A stretch of 64,000 nt of DNA from Candidatus Villigracilis adiacens (GTDB taxonomy: Bacteria; Chloroflexota; Anaerolineae; Anaerolineales; Villigracilaceae). The position numbers and the translations under genes are program-made. This document shows positions 26,085-34,457 of this stretch, piece after piece. Numbering within the stretch: the stretch's first letter is position 1; every line of letters starts with the position of its first letter. The stretch is from positions 1-64,000 of the forward strand of contig JADJBU010000007.1 in NCBI GenBank assembly GCA_016703605.1, given 5' to 3'. The notes under the pieces are model-generated. The model had not been told where the DNA came from. It did no database searches and worked only from the letters and a program-made list of their open reading frames with translations.

Positions 26085-26717
26085 ATGCCGCGCGATAACC
26101 AGACATGGCTCAACGACTTACGCTCACCCCAAGACCGCGATTCTGCGCTTACAGAATTACACGATACGCTGGTGCGAGTGCTGCCAAGGGCATTATCCCG
26201 CTGGCTTTCCCCCGACTCTGGTCATTTTGATTCCTTCCTTGAAGACGTCATTCAAGAAACCCTTTTGCGCGTGATGGACAGACTCGACTCATTCGAGGGG
26301 CGCAGTCAATTCACCACCTGGGTATACAAGATCGCCATTCGGATCGCGCTCAACGAATTACGTCACCGCCGCTGGAAGGAAGTCTCACTCGACGGGCTGG
26401 AATCCAGCGATGACCCGAGCGAAATCCCCTCCGAACGATTCGCATCCGACGATCCGCATCCCGAAGCGATAGCCGAACGAAAAGATGCGGCAAGCCTTGT
26501 GGAGCGTATCCTTGCCGAAGAACTGACTCCCCGTCAACGCGCTGTGCTGACTGCCATTGGCATCAAAGGCGTGCCGATGGATGAAGTCGCCAAACGCATG
26601 GGGACGAATCGTAATGCGCTTTACAAAATGATGCATGATGCCCGCCTGAGGATGCGACGCCGTCTCAAGCGTGAAGGCTTCGAGCCTGAAGAACTGCTCG
26701 ACCTGTTTGGTAATTAA
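26085..26717 (+). CDS. RNA polymerase sigma factor, ECF-like
   Basis: Region 2 is seen in FLEDVIQETLLRVMDRLDSFEGRSQFTTWVYKIAIRIALNELR and region 4 helix-turn-helix in LTPRQRAVLTAIGIKGVPMDEVAKRMGTNRNALYKMMHDAR. 210 residues, with an N-terminal extension longer than classical ECF factors. The next gene encodes a small zinc-finger protein that is likely its anti-sigma partner. Leaderless start at ATG 26085. Confidence 0.85.
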   Translation: MPRDNQTWLNDLRSPQDRDSALTELHDTLVRVLPRALSRWLSPDSGHFDSFLEDVIQETLLRVMDRLDSFEGRSQFTTWVYKIAIRIALNELRHRRWKEVSLDGLESSDDPSEIPSERFASDDPHPEAIAERKDAASLVERILAEELTPRQRAVLTAIGIKGVPMDEVAKRMGTNRNALYKMMHDARLRMRRRLKREGFEPEELLDLFGN

Positions 26718-26726
26718 TTACCTGAG

Positions 26727-27020
26727 TTGAATGTCAAACTGAAAATGAGAAAATTCTTAAGTTGGTTGCAGAGCTTATTTCGCAAAACGTCTCCACCCAC
26801 AGAGGCGCAGGTTGCGCTTGCCATGATGTCCATGACCCATGAGCAGGAACTCTCCTGCGACGAAGTCCACGACTTGATCGATCAATTTGCTGAAATGCAA
26901 ATGCGCGGCGAAAATCCCATGCACCTGTTTCCGCTGGTGCAGCGTCATCTTGATATGTGCCCCGAATGCAGGGAGGAATTTGAAGCATTGCTGGCGGCGT
27001 TGGAAGTCGGCGTGGCGTAA
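26727..27020 (+). CDS. putative zinc-finger anti-sigma factor
   Basis: About 97 residues (TTG start) or 91 (ATG 26745). The ZAS-type motif H-x3-C-x2-C is seen in HLDMCPEC, with an upstream C-D-E-V-H completing zinc ligands. No membrane segment, so a soluble anti-sigma factor is suggested. Nine bases downstream of the sigma factor stop. Confidence 0.65.
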   Translation: MNVKLKMRKFLSWLQSLFRKTSPPTEAQVALAMMSMTHEQELSCDEVHDLIDQFAEMQMRGENPMHLFPLVQRHLDMCPECREEFEALLAALEVGVA

Positions 27021-27047
27021 ACCTGATTGCCGATTAATCAAGCCGGT

Positions 27048-27830
27048 TCACCACTTGCAATCCTTTGTCGTGTTTACCCCGGAAGATATTCCCACGCGCT
27101 TGTACATGGTTACATTTGTAAAAGGTTCGCCGAGAATCCCGTCGTGGATCGCCCAGGAGCGTTTGCGGATGCTTTCGGCGGCTTCGGCTTTGCGGAACGG
27201 GGTCGAACCGTCCAATTGTGAATGAAGGTCGCCGCCGGGTTGAAAGCCCGCATGGATGCTTTCCATCAGGCGTTTTCCCATTTGATACGAAAACCCATAA
27301 CGCTCGAAGATGACCGCGTTGTGATAGTAGAGCGGTTCGACGAAATACATATCGTGACCCAATGCGGTGACGAAACCCTCGAACGCTTCGATGGCGGACC
27401 CCAGCAACCTGAGTCCGCGTCTTACCTGACCTGGAGCCAGTCCCGCCTCGCAAGCCTTTGCCTCCGCCTCGACATTGCGCTTCAAAATGCCGAACTTGGT
27501 CGGCGTGCCGTCGGGCATTTTATCCACATCGTAGCGCGGAGAGTCCGGGTCGTTGAGGATGTAAAGCAAAACGTGGATCTGTCCGTTCATCGTATCGGTC
27601 AGGTGCGCGTACAGGATCGGGTCCGGGAAGTCCACTTTGTGGTACAGGCGCATTTCCACGTCGGTGGAACCGGAAGCAAAACGGAATTGCAACAGGTTGT
27701 ATCCCGCCGCGGAGGTCAATGGCGGCAGGCTGTATTTTTCCAGCAGGGATTGGGGAATGTATTTGGCGTAGATCGCCCGTTTTTCGGGATCGGGTAACAG
27801 GTTGATTCCGCCGATGGTGGAAGGGGGCAT
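27048..27830 (-). CDS. conserved hypothetical protein
   Basis: 260 residues, soluble, family not recognised. Mixed alpha/beta character, with VEMRLYHKVDFPDPILYAHLTD and RYGFSYQMGKRLMESIHAGFQPGGDLHSQLDGSTPFRKAEA as its most distinctive parts. A good GGAG lies seven bases before ATG 27830. Convergent with the anti-sigma gene and downstream of smpB on the same strand. Confidence 0.6.
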   Translation of the reverse strand: MPPSTIGGINLLPDPEKRAIYAKYIPQSLLEKYSLPPLTSAAGYNLLQFRFASGSTDVEMRLYHKVDFPDPILYAHLTDTMNGQIHVLLYILNDPDSPRYDVDKMPDGTPTKFGILKRNVEAEAKACEAGLAPGQVRRGLRLLGSAIEAFEGFVTALGHDMYFVEPLYYHNAVIFERYGFSYQMGKRLMESIHAGFQPGGDLHSQLDGSTPFRKAEAAESIRKRSWAIHDGILGEPFTNVTMYKRVGISSGVNTTKDCKW

Positions 27831-27845
27831 TTTAGTCTCCTAGCC

Positions 27846-27895
27846 TGTTCGTCACATGGTCAGGTAGTCGCGAAGACTATTTGGCCATGTGACGA
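27846..27895. repeat. nested inverted repeat between smpB and downstream gene
   Basis: CGTCACATGG and CCATGTGACG form the outer arms, TAGTC and GACTA an inner stem. A strong RNA hairpin on either strand; probably a terminator or processing site after smpB, without a clear T run. Confidence 0.55.
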
Positions 27896-27900
27896 TCTAA

Positions 27901-28362
27901 CTATCTGACTCGCATCGCTCTTTCTTTGTCCCGCGCTTCGTCTCGTTTGGCAATCGTCGCGCGTTTGTCGTAGGCTTTCTTGCCTTTTGCCAGCGCGATC
28001 TCGACCTTGGCGCGCCCATCCTTGAGATAGACCTTGACCGGAACGATGGTCATGCCCTTGATGCGGACGTTATTCCACAACTCGCGGATCTGCTTTTTGT
28101 GCAGGAGCAGCCTGCGTTTGCGGCGCGGGTCGTGGTTGAAGTACTTGCCCGCCTGTTCATACGGCGCGATATGCGCTTCGAGAAGCCAGGCCTCCCTGCC
28201 AAGTTCAACATCCACGTAGGATTCCTGAATGCTGACCTGCCCGGCGCGGATCGATTTGATCTCGGAGCCTTTCAACTCAAGCCCCGCTTCGAACCGTTCG
28301 AGTAATGTATATTCAAAACCGGCTTTGCGGTTGGTGGAAACGATCTTGATATTATCTGTCAC
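27901..28362 (-). CDS. smpB: SmpB, tmRNA-binding protein
   Basis: Partner of tmRNA in ribosome rescue. 153 residues with the family landmarks NRKAGFEYTLLERFEAGLELKGSEIKSIR, IAPYEQAG, NHDPRRKRRLLLHK and the basic C-terminal tail KKAYDKRATIAKRDEARDKER. GTG start at 28362, six bases after a -10 box, so leaderless. Confidence 0.95.
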   Translation of the reverse strand: MTDNIKIVSTNRKAGFEYTLLERFEAGLELKGSEIKSIRAGQVSIQESYVDVELGREAWLLEAHIAPYEQAGKYFNHDPRRKRRLLLHKKQIRELWNNVRIKGMTIVPVKVYLKDGRAKVEIALAKGKKAYDKRATIAKRDEARDKERAMRVR

Positions 28363-28368
28363 AGGATG

Positions 28369-28374
28369 ATTTTA
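28369..28374 (-). promoter_or_regulatory. leaderless extended -10 for smpB
   Basis: TGCTAAAAT, with TAAAAT six bases before the GTG start and no ribosome-binding site between them. Confidence 0.7.
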
Positions 28375-28397
28375 GCACGGTTGCGACGTGCCTGCGT

Positions 28398-29648
28398 TCA
28401 TCCCCATTTGAGCAGGTACAACCCGGCAAGCAGGCGCAGAAAGCCGAGCCCGACCAGCGCCGGAGCAAGCCCGGCCGCATCCGCCGCGAGCGGGCCGAGC
28501 AGGGAACTGCTGAGGATGGCGAAGTTGAGCATGATGGTGTACCACGCCAGGTGCGGGGGGCGGTCTTCGGGCGGCATTCGTTCGAGCATGTAATTGGTGT
28601 AGGCTCCATTGACGAACGCAAATATCCCGCCGTTGACGAAGGACAAGATATAAAAATGGACGGTGTTTTGCGCAAACGCCAGCATGATCGGGTATAAGGA
28701 CATGCCCAGTACGCCGAAGCCTGTGACGCGTCTGTTTCCCCATCGGCTTACGACCCGCCCGAGTTGGAACGATACCAGCGTGGCGCACAAATAGTAGAAG
28801 GCGGTCCCGTTGCCGATCTGCGAGTCGTTCAAGCCGATCTGGCGCACGAATGCGATTGGGTACAGGGGCGTGACGATGTACTGCGAAAAGTGAAAGAAGA
28901 ACAGCCCGAGCAGGACCGGGCGAAAGGGAGTCTTCCAAATATCCAGCCGCAGGAGAGACGGCTTGGGCGAAGACCCGCCCCGGGGTTGCGAATCAGGTTC
29001 GGGCGGGGTGGGAGGCGCGGAGGATTCCGCTTGCAGGGGTTTGATCTGGCTGAGGTGGTAACTGCTCACAGCGGCGCCCACCGCCCCGATCAAAAAAATA
29101 AACTGATAGCCCAGCGGGAAGGAGACGGCGTTTAGCAGAAGCCCGGCGAGCAGGGATGAAACGACATAGGCGATGGCAAAGGTGATGTTTCGCGTGCCCG
29201 CCACGCGTGCGCGGAAGCGTTCCGGCACGGCTTCGGCAAACAGCGCGTTGAAGCCCACGCCCAGCGGCGTGAGGGGAATTGCCATCAGGAATGTAATTGC
29301 GATCAGCGCCCATATCTCTGCCTGCGGGTCGAACAGCCACGGCAGGGGAATCCAAAGAAAATAACCGAGGCGGAACAACACGGAAGACCAAAAGACCGCC
29401 CTGCCCGTGTGCCGTTTGCTGATCCAATGCCCGGCGGGGATGGCGAGGAAGAGATTGACGACGGCGCCCGCCGCAGCGAGCAAACCGATCTGCAGCCCGC
29501 TCGCGCCGAGACGCGCGGCATACACGTTGAGAAAGTTGACCGCCGTGCCGCTCAACACGCCGAACCAGGCGATGTCGAGATAGAGGTTGATGAAGTTCGA
29601 GTGGTATTTTTCGGGGATGTCTGATTGATTGAATAACCTGGCACGCAT
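28398..29648 (-). CDS. MFS transporter
   Basis: About 416 residues with twelve predicted helices; ISKRHTGRAVFW after helix 2 and VVSRWGNRRVTGFG in the second half are the charged A-like loops. A long charged, Pro-rich central loop (SAPPTPPEPDSQPRGG) separates the halves. Substrate unknown. Start ATG 29648 chosen because a TATAAT lies seven bases before it; the 18-bp palindrome at 29675 is upstream. Confidence 0.8.
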   Translation of the reverse strand: MRARLFNQSDIPEKYHSNFINLYLDIAWFGVLSGTAVNFLNVYAARLGASGLQIGLLAAAGAVVNLFLAIPAGHWISKRHTGRAVFWSSVLFRLGYFLWIPLPWLFDPQAEIWALIAITFLMAIPLTPLGVGFNALFAEAVPERFRARVAGTRNITFAIAYVVSSLLAGLLLNAVSFPLGYQFIFLIGAVGAAVSSYHLSQIKPLQAESSAPPTPPEPDSQPRGGSSPKPSLLRLDIWKTPFRPVLLGLFFFHFSQYIVTPLYPIAFVRQIGLNDSQIGNGTAFYYLCATLVSFQLGRVVSRWGNRRVTGFGVLGMSLYPIMLAFAQNTVHFYILSFVNGGIFAFVNGAYTNYMLERMPPEDRPPHLAWYTIMLNFAILSSSLLGPLAADAAGLAPALVGLGFLRLLAGLYLLKWG

Positions 29649-29655
29649 GAACAGG

Positions 29656-29661
29656 ATTATA
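29656..29661 (-). promoter_or_regulatory. leaderless -10 box for MFS gene
   Basis: TATAAT, seven bases before ATG 29648, with no ribosome-binding site in between. Confidence 0.7.
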
Positions 29662-29674
29662 CCCACCTTGCCGG

Positions 29675-29714
29675 GTACATGCGGCGCAAGCCTCCTGGCT
29701 TGCGCCGCATGTAC
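29675..29714. terminator. 18-bp perfect palindrome with TCCT loop
   Basis: GTACATGCGGCGCAAGCC and its exact complement enclose four bases. It lies after the glutaredoxin stop codon on the minus strand and before the MFS promoter. Works as a very stable hairpin but lacks a T run; could be a terminator or an operator. Confidence 0.6.
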
Positions 29715-29717
29715 GAT

Positions 29718-29969
29718 TTATACAACCGCTCCCAATTTGTCCGCCAATTCCTCGTTCGAAGGTTCCACCAACATGGAGCCGTCTTCAAAGACGATGGTGG
29801 GGATGATGCGTTTACCGTTATTCACGCGCCGGACGAAATCCTCGGCGTCTTTGTTTTCATCCGTGTTGATCCATGCGTATGGGATGTTCCCCTCGTCCAG
29901 GAACTTCTTTGCGCGGCGGCAGTCGCCGCACCAGTCCGCGCCGTACATGATGATCTTTTCCTGCGTCAT
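29718..29969 (-). CDS. glutaredoxin/NrdH-like redox protein
   Basis: 83 residues, thioredoxin fold: IIMYGADWCGDCRRAKKFLDE with the CxxC, IPTIVFEDG (cis-Pro) and LVEPSNEELADKLG. Closely similar to the N-terminal domain of the adjacent thioredoxin reductase, so a duplication is likely. GGAGGAAAC precedes the ATG. Confidence 0.85.
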   Translation of the reverse strand: MTQEKIIMYGADWCGDCRRAKKFLDEGNIPYAWINTDENKDAEDFVRRVNNGKRIIPTIVFEDGSMLVEPSNEELADKLGAVV

Positions 29970-30065
29970 GTTTCCTCCAATGTGTCAATTTAAAATGAAT
30001 GTGCCGCCTGATTGGATGTCACGGCATCGTCATTCATTACCTGACCCCGGGCGGAAAACGCGCCA

Positions 30066-31289
30066 TTATCCTCTGCGCAAAAATTCGCGGATCGAGATCG
30101 CCGCCGCCGCGCCTTCGCCAACCGCAGACGCCACCTGCTTGACGCTGCCGTGCCGCGCGTCGCCCGCCGCGAAAATTCCCGGCAGGCTGGTTTCGAACGG
30201 CAGGGCTTCGGCATTGCCGACATGCTTCAGGTCGTGCCCGGTCAGAAGAAAACCGCTTTGGTCGGCTTCCAAATAGCCCTTGGTGAACGCGGTGTTCGGC
30301 TGTTGACCGATGAAGACGAAGGCTGCGGCGGGATGCAGCTCCCCAGCCTCTCCCGTCGCCTTGTTGCGCATCTTGATCGACTTTAGTTTTGAATCCTGTC
30401 CATCGAACGACTCCACGCTGACGTTGTATCTCACCTCCACCTTCGAGCCGGGTTCGTTGACCTTGTCGATTGCGATCTGACTGGCGGTCAGTTTGTCGCC
30501 GCGCGCAAGAAGGATCACCTTCTCGGCAAAATTGGTCAGGTGCAACCCTTCCTCCACCGCCGAATTCCCGCCGCCGATGACGACGATCTCCTTCGCGCCT
30601 TTATAAAATGGACCGTCACAAGTCGCGCAGAAATGAATCCCCGCACCGATGTAATCGTCCTCGCCGGGGACATCCAACCGGCGGTACGATGCGCCGGTTG
30701 CGATCAGGATCGCCTTCGAGTGATAGTGTTTTTCATCTGAAGTGTAAACCTCGTGATACCCGTTTTCCTGCGCAAGCCGTTCCACATCCACAGCCTGCAG
30801 GATTTCCACGCCGAAGCGGCGGGCTTGCTGCGCCACCCGTTCCGAGAACTCCTGTCCGCTGATGCCTTCGGGGAAGCCGGGAAAGTTATCCAACCCGACA
30901 GTGATGCCCGCCTGCCCGCCCAGACCGGAGCGTTCGACCAGCAAAACGTCCGCGCCCTCGCGTGAAGCATAGATGGCAGCCGTCAGCCCCGCCGGTCCGC
31001 CGCCGATGATGATCAGGTCGTAAAACGTCTTCTTCGCCTCGGTCTTCAAACCGAGCTTCTTCGCAAGCTCCGCATTTGTCGGCTCGACGAGGAACGACCC
31101 GTCCTCGAACACGATCGTCGGGATGATGCGCTTGCCGTTGTTCTTTTGCAGGACGAATTGCTCCGCCTCCTTGTCCTGCTCGATGTCGATCCATTTGAAC
31201 GGTACAAATTGCTCGCCCAGAAACTTCTTCGAACGGCGGCAGTCCGGGCACCAGTAAGCGCCGTATAGGGTGATCTTTTGGTCGGTCAT
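30066..31289 (-). CDS. trxB: glutaredoxin-thioredoxin reductase fusion
   Basis: Residues 1-80 are a glutaredoxin-like domain (YGAYWCPDCRRSKKFL, RIIPTIVFEDG). The rest is a thioredoxin reductase: IIGGGPAGLTAAIYASREGADVLLVE, redox pair CATC with DGPF, NADPH motif VVIGGGNSAVEEGLHL, and GIFAAGDARHGSVKQVASAVGEGA. The enzyme could pass electrons from NADPH to its own thiol domain and then to the neighbouring free glutaredoxin. Start at ATG 31289 with GGAG upstream. Confidence 0.9.
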   Translation of the reverse strand: MTDQKITLYGAYWCPDCRRSKKFLGEQFVPFKWIDIEQDKEAEQFVLQKNNGKRIIPTIVFEDGSFLVEPTNAELAKKLGLKTEAKKTFYDLIIIGGGPAGLTAAIYASREGADVLLVERSGLGGQAGITVGLDNFPGFPEGISGQEFSERVAQQARRFGVEILQAVDVERLAQENGYHEVYTSDEKHYHSKAILIATGASYRRLDVPGEDDYIGAGIHFCATCDGPFYKGAKEIVVIGGGNSAVEEGLHLTNFAEKVILLARGDKLTASQIAIDKVNEPGSKVEVRYNVSVESFDGQDSKLKSIKMRNKATGEAGELHPAAAFVFIGQQPNTAFTKGYLEADQSGFLLTGHDLKHVGNAEALPFETSLPGIFAAGDARHGSVKQVASAVGEGAAAAISIREFLRRG

Positions 31290-31376
31290 TTTTTCTCCAA
31301 AAATTGATGATGAGTACAACCATTTGAGGATGTGTGGGCAGTATCCATTACGTGATTGGATAGTACAATCTTCCTA

Positions 31377-31382
31377 TATAAT
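31377..31382 (+). promoter_or_regulatory. leaderless -10 box for aminotransferase
   Basis: TATAAT, seven bases before ATG 31390; TTGGAT at 31356 is a possible -35 at 15 bp spacing. Confidence 0.65.
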
Positions 31383-31389
31383 CCCCTCC

Positions 31390-32533
31390 ATGTTCAACCT
31401 CAAACGACACTTCCTGCTCGACCCTTCCGTGACCTTCCTCAACCACGGCTCATTCGGCGCGACGCCCAAGCCGGTCTTTCCGCGAATACCAGCGCTGGCA
31501 AAGGGAATTGGAGAGTCAACCCGTCGAATTTCTCGGCCGGCGGCACAACGACCTGATGCGCTCCGCGAGAGAATCCCTCGGCGCGTATCTCGGCGCGGAC
31601 GCGGGGAATCTCGTCTTCGCCCAAAACGTCACCATCGCCCTCAACATCGTCGCGCGTTCGCTGGAATTGGGCGCAGGCGATGAAGTCCTTTCGACGAATC
31701 ACGAATACGGCGCGTTGGATCGGACATGGAAATTCCTCTCCAAAGAGCGCGGCTTTGCCTACATCAACCAACCCGTTGACCTTGCCTCTCACGAAGCCTT
31801 TGTCGAATCGTTCTGGCGCGGCGTCACTCCCCGCACGCGGGTCATCTTTCTCAGTCACATCACCTCGCCCACCGCCACCCTCTTTCCCATCGAAGCCGTC
31901 ATTCAGAAGGCGCGCGCGCAAAACATCCTCACCGTCATAGACGGCGCTCACGCCCCCGGTCAGATTCCACTGCATCTCGATTCCCTCGGCGCGGATTTTT
32001 ACGGCGGCAATTTGCACAAATGGCTTTGCGCTCCCAAAGGCGCGGGCTTTCTTTATGCGCGCCCCGAAGTTCAACATTTGCTCAAGCCCCTCGTCGTCTC
32101 ATGGGGATATGAATCCGAGAACCCAAGCGGCTCGACCTTCGTTGACCATCACGAATGGTGGGGCACGCGCGATCTCGGCGCGTTCTTAACCGTCCCGAAG
32201 GCGATTCAATTTCAACAGGATCAGGACTGGGCGCGGGTGCGAAGCGCATGTCATCGCCTTGCAGTGGATACGTGGAAACGAATCCACGACCTGACCGGCT
32301 GCGCCCCGCTTCATTCGGACCCGGAACTTTGGTTCGCCCAAATGAGCCTTCTCTCCCTCCCAGCCGCCACCGATCTCGCCGCGCTCAAAGCGCGTTTGTA
32401 CGATGAGCATTGCATCGAAATCCCCGTCATCGAATGGAATGAGAGGAAATTAATCCGCCTCTCGGTGCAGGGCTATAATACAAAACAAGATATGGATAAG
32501 TTGTTGTTTGCCTTGAAAAAACTCCTGAAATGA
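31390..32533 (+). CDS. class V aminotransferase, isopenicillin N epimerase-like (frameshift near 31483)
   Basis: PLP enzyme. N-terminal MFNLKRHFLLDPSVTFLNHGSFGATPKPVF continues, after a one-base slip at the TTT of 31479-31482, as REYQRWQRELESQPVEFLGRR. The PLP Lys is in GGNLHKWLCAPKGAGFLY, with the Asp in VIDGAHAPGQIPL. Typical of IPN-epimerase-like or cysteine desulfurase-like enzymes whose substrates vary. Stop overlaps the next start (ATGA). Confidence 0.85.
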
Positions 32534-33558
32534 AAACCACCCTTCGCGCCTTTGCGCCTTTGCGTTTATTCGTCTTTTGCTTTGCGCTTTGCCTCTCCCT
32601 TCTGGCGCTTTTCCCCCAATCCGCCTCCGCCCGCCCGCAAGCGAACATCACCTCCCCATCCCAACTGATAGACGCAGTCAACTCCCTACGCCTCGCAAAC
32701 GGACTCGCGCCCCTGCCCGTCCATCCCATATTGATGCAGACCGCCCAATCGCAAGCTGATTACATGGCGGCGACGGGGAACGTCACCCACGCCCGCCCGG
32801 GCGGAACGTATACGCAGCAATTACTGTCGCTGGGTTTTCCGCTGGCAGGCGACCTTTCGGCGGGCGGCTTTCGTTCTGAGAATATATTGAACACATATGG
32901 TCCGCTCGTATGGGACGCCGTCCCCGGCGCGTGGCAGGATGCTGAACATATGAATACCATGCTCTCGGGCAACTTTACGCATATTGGCGCGGGGGTTTCG
33001 CAATCGGGCGACAGTTATTATTATGCCGTTGATACCGCAGCGGCCACATCGTCCGGGCAGCAGCAGGAGAGCGCGGCGGCGGTGATGACGAGCGCGCCCT
33101 CGGGCAGTTCGAGCGGCATCAGTGAATTCATGGTGCCGGTCACGGTCAGCACGCCCAACCCAGACGGCACGGTGATTCACAAGGTCCAATACGGGCAATC
33201 ATTGTGGAGCATCGCCATCGCCTACGGCACGACGATCAAGAGCATCCAGTCATTGAACGGCATGGGCGGGGACCAGACGGTTTATCAGGGACAGGAATTG
33301 CTGGTGATGACCGGCGCGACCCAGGCGGCGCTCCCGACATCCGCGCCGACGGTCGAAGCCACGCTCACGTTTGCCCCCACGCAAATTCAAGAATCCACTC
33401 CCGCCAGCGAACCGGCGATTGCTTTCACCCCTACTTTGTTTGCGGAAGAAGAACCGGCAAACGAAGGCGGTTCCTCCCGCATGATCGTAATTGTGCTTAT
33501 CGTCGCCGCATTCGTCGGCGCAGGCATGGCGGTCTGGCTGATCCGCGAACCGGAATAG
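32530..33558 (+). CDS. secreted CAP-domain protein with LysM and C-terminal membrane anchor
   Basis: Signal peptide at 1-34 (FVFCFALCLSLLALF...SASA), CAP/SCP domain at about 40-160 (LIDAVNSLRLANGLAPLPVHP, ADYMAATGNVTHARPGG, HMNTMLSGNFTHIGAGV), LysM at about 215-260 (VQYGQSLWSIAIAYGTTIKSIQSLNG), a Thr/Pro-rich linker, and one C-terminal helix (IVIVLIVAAFVGAGMAVWLI). Likely held on the outer face of the membrane and bound to peptidoglycan. Confidence 0.85.
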   Translation: MKTTLRAFAPLRLFVFCFALCLSLLALFPQSASARPQANITSPSQLIDAVNSLRLANGLAPLPVHPILMQTAQSQADYMAATGNVTHARPGGTYTQQLLSLGFPLAGDLSAGGFRSENILNTYGPLVWDAVPGAWQDAEHMNTMLSGNFTHIGAGVSQSGDSYYYAVDTAAATSSGQQQESAAAVMTSAPSGSSSGISEFMVPVTVSTPNPDGTVIHKVQYGQSLWSIAIAYGTTIKSIQSLNGMGGDQTVYQGQELLVMTGATQAALPTSAPTVEATLTFAPTQIQESTPASEPAIAFTPTLFAEEEPANEGGSSRMIVIVLIVAAFVGAGMAVWLIREPE

Positions 33559-33576
33559 TATTCGCAGGGCAGGCTT

Positions 33577-34017
33577 TCATGAGTGGACTCCGCTGAATAA
33601 CGAGTTTTCAAAGAATTGCCTTGCGATGACGTACACCCCGCTTCCCTCCACGGCGACGGTTGAATCTGCCAGCATGATTCTTCCCTCGCTGATAATTTTT
33701 CTTTCCCCCACCTCGCTGATGCGGGCCTCCGCAATGAGCGGCTGGAACAGAGGAAGCGGCTTGCGATAATTGATGTTGATATTCGCCGCCAGCACTGTAT
33801 GCCCCGCCGCCCAGACCACCAGACCCATCACCTCATCCAGTATCGCCGCAGACGCCCCGCCGTGCGCGTGCCCCGGCGGACCCTGGTGCGTCTCGTTCAA
33901 CGTAAACTCAGACGTGAGTACGCCTTCGTCATCCACGAACATCGTGATTCCAATACCGCGCGGATTATCGGTTCCGCACACAAAACACCAGCCATGATAG
34001 GGAAGTTGTCGTTTCAT
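33577..34017 (-). CDS. PaaI-like hotdog thioesterase
   Basis: 146 residues with the hotdog motif HGGASAAILDEVMGLVV, where Asp/Glu serves catalysis, and NININYRKPLP. N-terminal CFVCGTDNPRGIGI marks the subgroup with a Cys pair. Starts at ATG 34017, six bases after TACAAT, so leaderless. Divergent from the MoaD-like gene. Confidence 0.8.
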   Translation of the reverse strand: MKRQLPYHGWCFVCGTDNPRGIGITMFVDDEGVLTSEFTLNETHQGPPGHAHGGASAAILDEVMGLVVWAAGHTVLAANININYRKPLPLFQPLIAEARISEVGERKIISEGRIMLADSTVAVEGSGVYVIARQFFENSLFSGVHS

Positions 34018-34023
34018 GCTCCT

Positions 34024-34029
34024 ATTGTA
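34024..34029 (-). promoter_or_regulatory. leaderless -10 box for thioesterase
   Basis: TACAAT, six bases (AGGAGC) before ATG 34017. The AGGAG there abuts the start and is too close to act as a normal ribosome-binding site. Confidence 0.55.
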
Positions 34030-34036
34030 AATCGCA

Positions 34037-34063
34037 GTAAGTCGGATTGGCAATCCGACTTAC
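34037..34063. promoter_or_regulatory. 27-bp palindrome between divergent promoters
   Basis: GTAAGTCGGATTG and its exact complement with one base between. It covers the expected -35 region of the MoaD-like gene and lies just upstream of the thioesterase promoter. Candidate operator; a dispersed repeat is the alternative. Confidence 0.5.
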
Positions 34064-34070
34064 ATCATGC

Positions 34071-34076
34071 TAGAAT
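34071..34076 (+). promoter_or_regulatory. leaderless extended -10 for MoaD-like gene
   Basis: TGCTAGAAT; TAGAAT ends six bases before ATG 34083. Confidence 0.65.
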
Positions 34077-34082
34077 TCACAA

Positions 34083-34322
34083 ATGATGATCCGCGTTAAA
34101 ATGATCGCCAACTACCGCGATGCCCTTCCCGCCGGGCACAAACATGGCGTCATCGAGCTGGACGTTCCAGACGGCGCAACCGTCTTCGACGCCGTCTCCC
34201 GCTTCGACATCCCCCTCAACGATGAAAGCGTGATCGTGCTGAACGGTCTGACCGTTGACCTGAACACCCCGCTCCAGGAAGGCGATACCGTCACAGCCTT
34301 CTCTGCCATCGCTGGCGGATAG
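34083..34322 (+). CDS. MoaD/ThiS-like sulfur carrier
   Basis: 79-residue beta-grasp protein ending in the diagnostic Gly-Gly (AFSAIAGG), which is activated as a thiocarboxylate. VFDAVSRFDIP and NGLTVDLNTPLQEGDTV match the fold. Next to the aldehyde:ferredoxin oxidoreductase, so it probably supplies sulfur for the metallopterin cofactor of that enzyme. Confidence 0.85.
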   Translation: MMIRVKMIANYRDALPAGHKHGVIELDVPDGATVFDAVSRFDIPLNDESVIVLNGLTVDLNTPLQEGDTVTAFSAIAGG

Positions 34323-34324
34323 CA

Positions 34325-34440
34325 TCTACCACAAAGGGTCACCAAGATACACAAAGAAGATCTTCAACTTTAAACCTTCAACCTTCGACCTTCAACCTTC
34401 AACCTTCGACCTTCGACCTTCAACCTTCATCATTCATCCT
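34325..34440. repeat. AACCTTCGACCTTC word repeat and CACAAAGGGTCACC word
   Basis: Six or more tandem copies of words near AACCTTCAACCTTCGACC fill the spacer before the AOR ribosome-binding site. The same words, in either orientation, are at 38175-38200, 41420-41490, 42660-42722, 44655-44710 and 51080-51115. Confidence 0.8.
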
Positions 34441-34457
34441 TTCCCCCAGGAGTTCCC

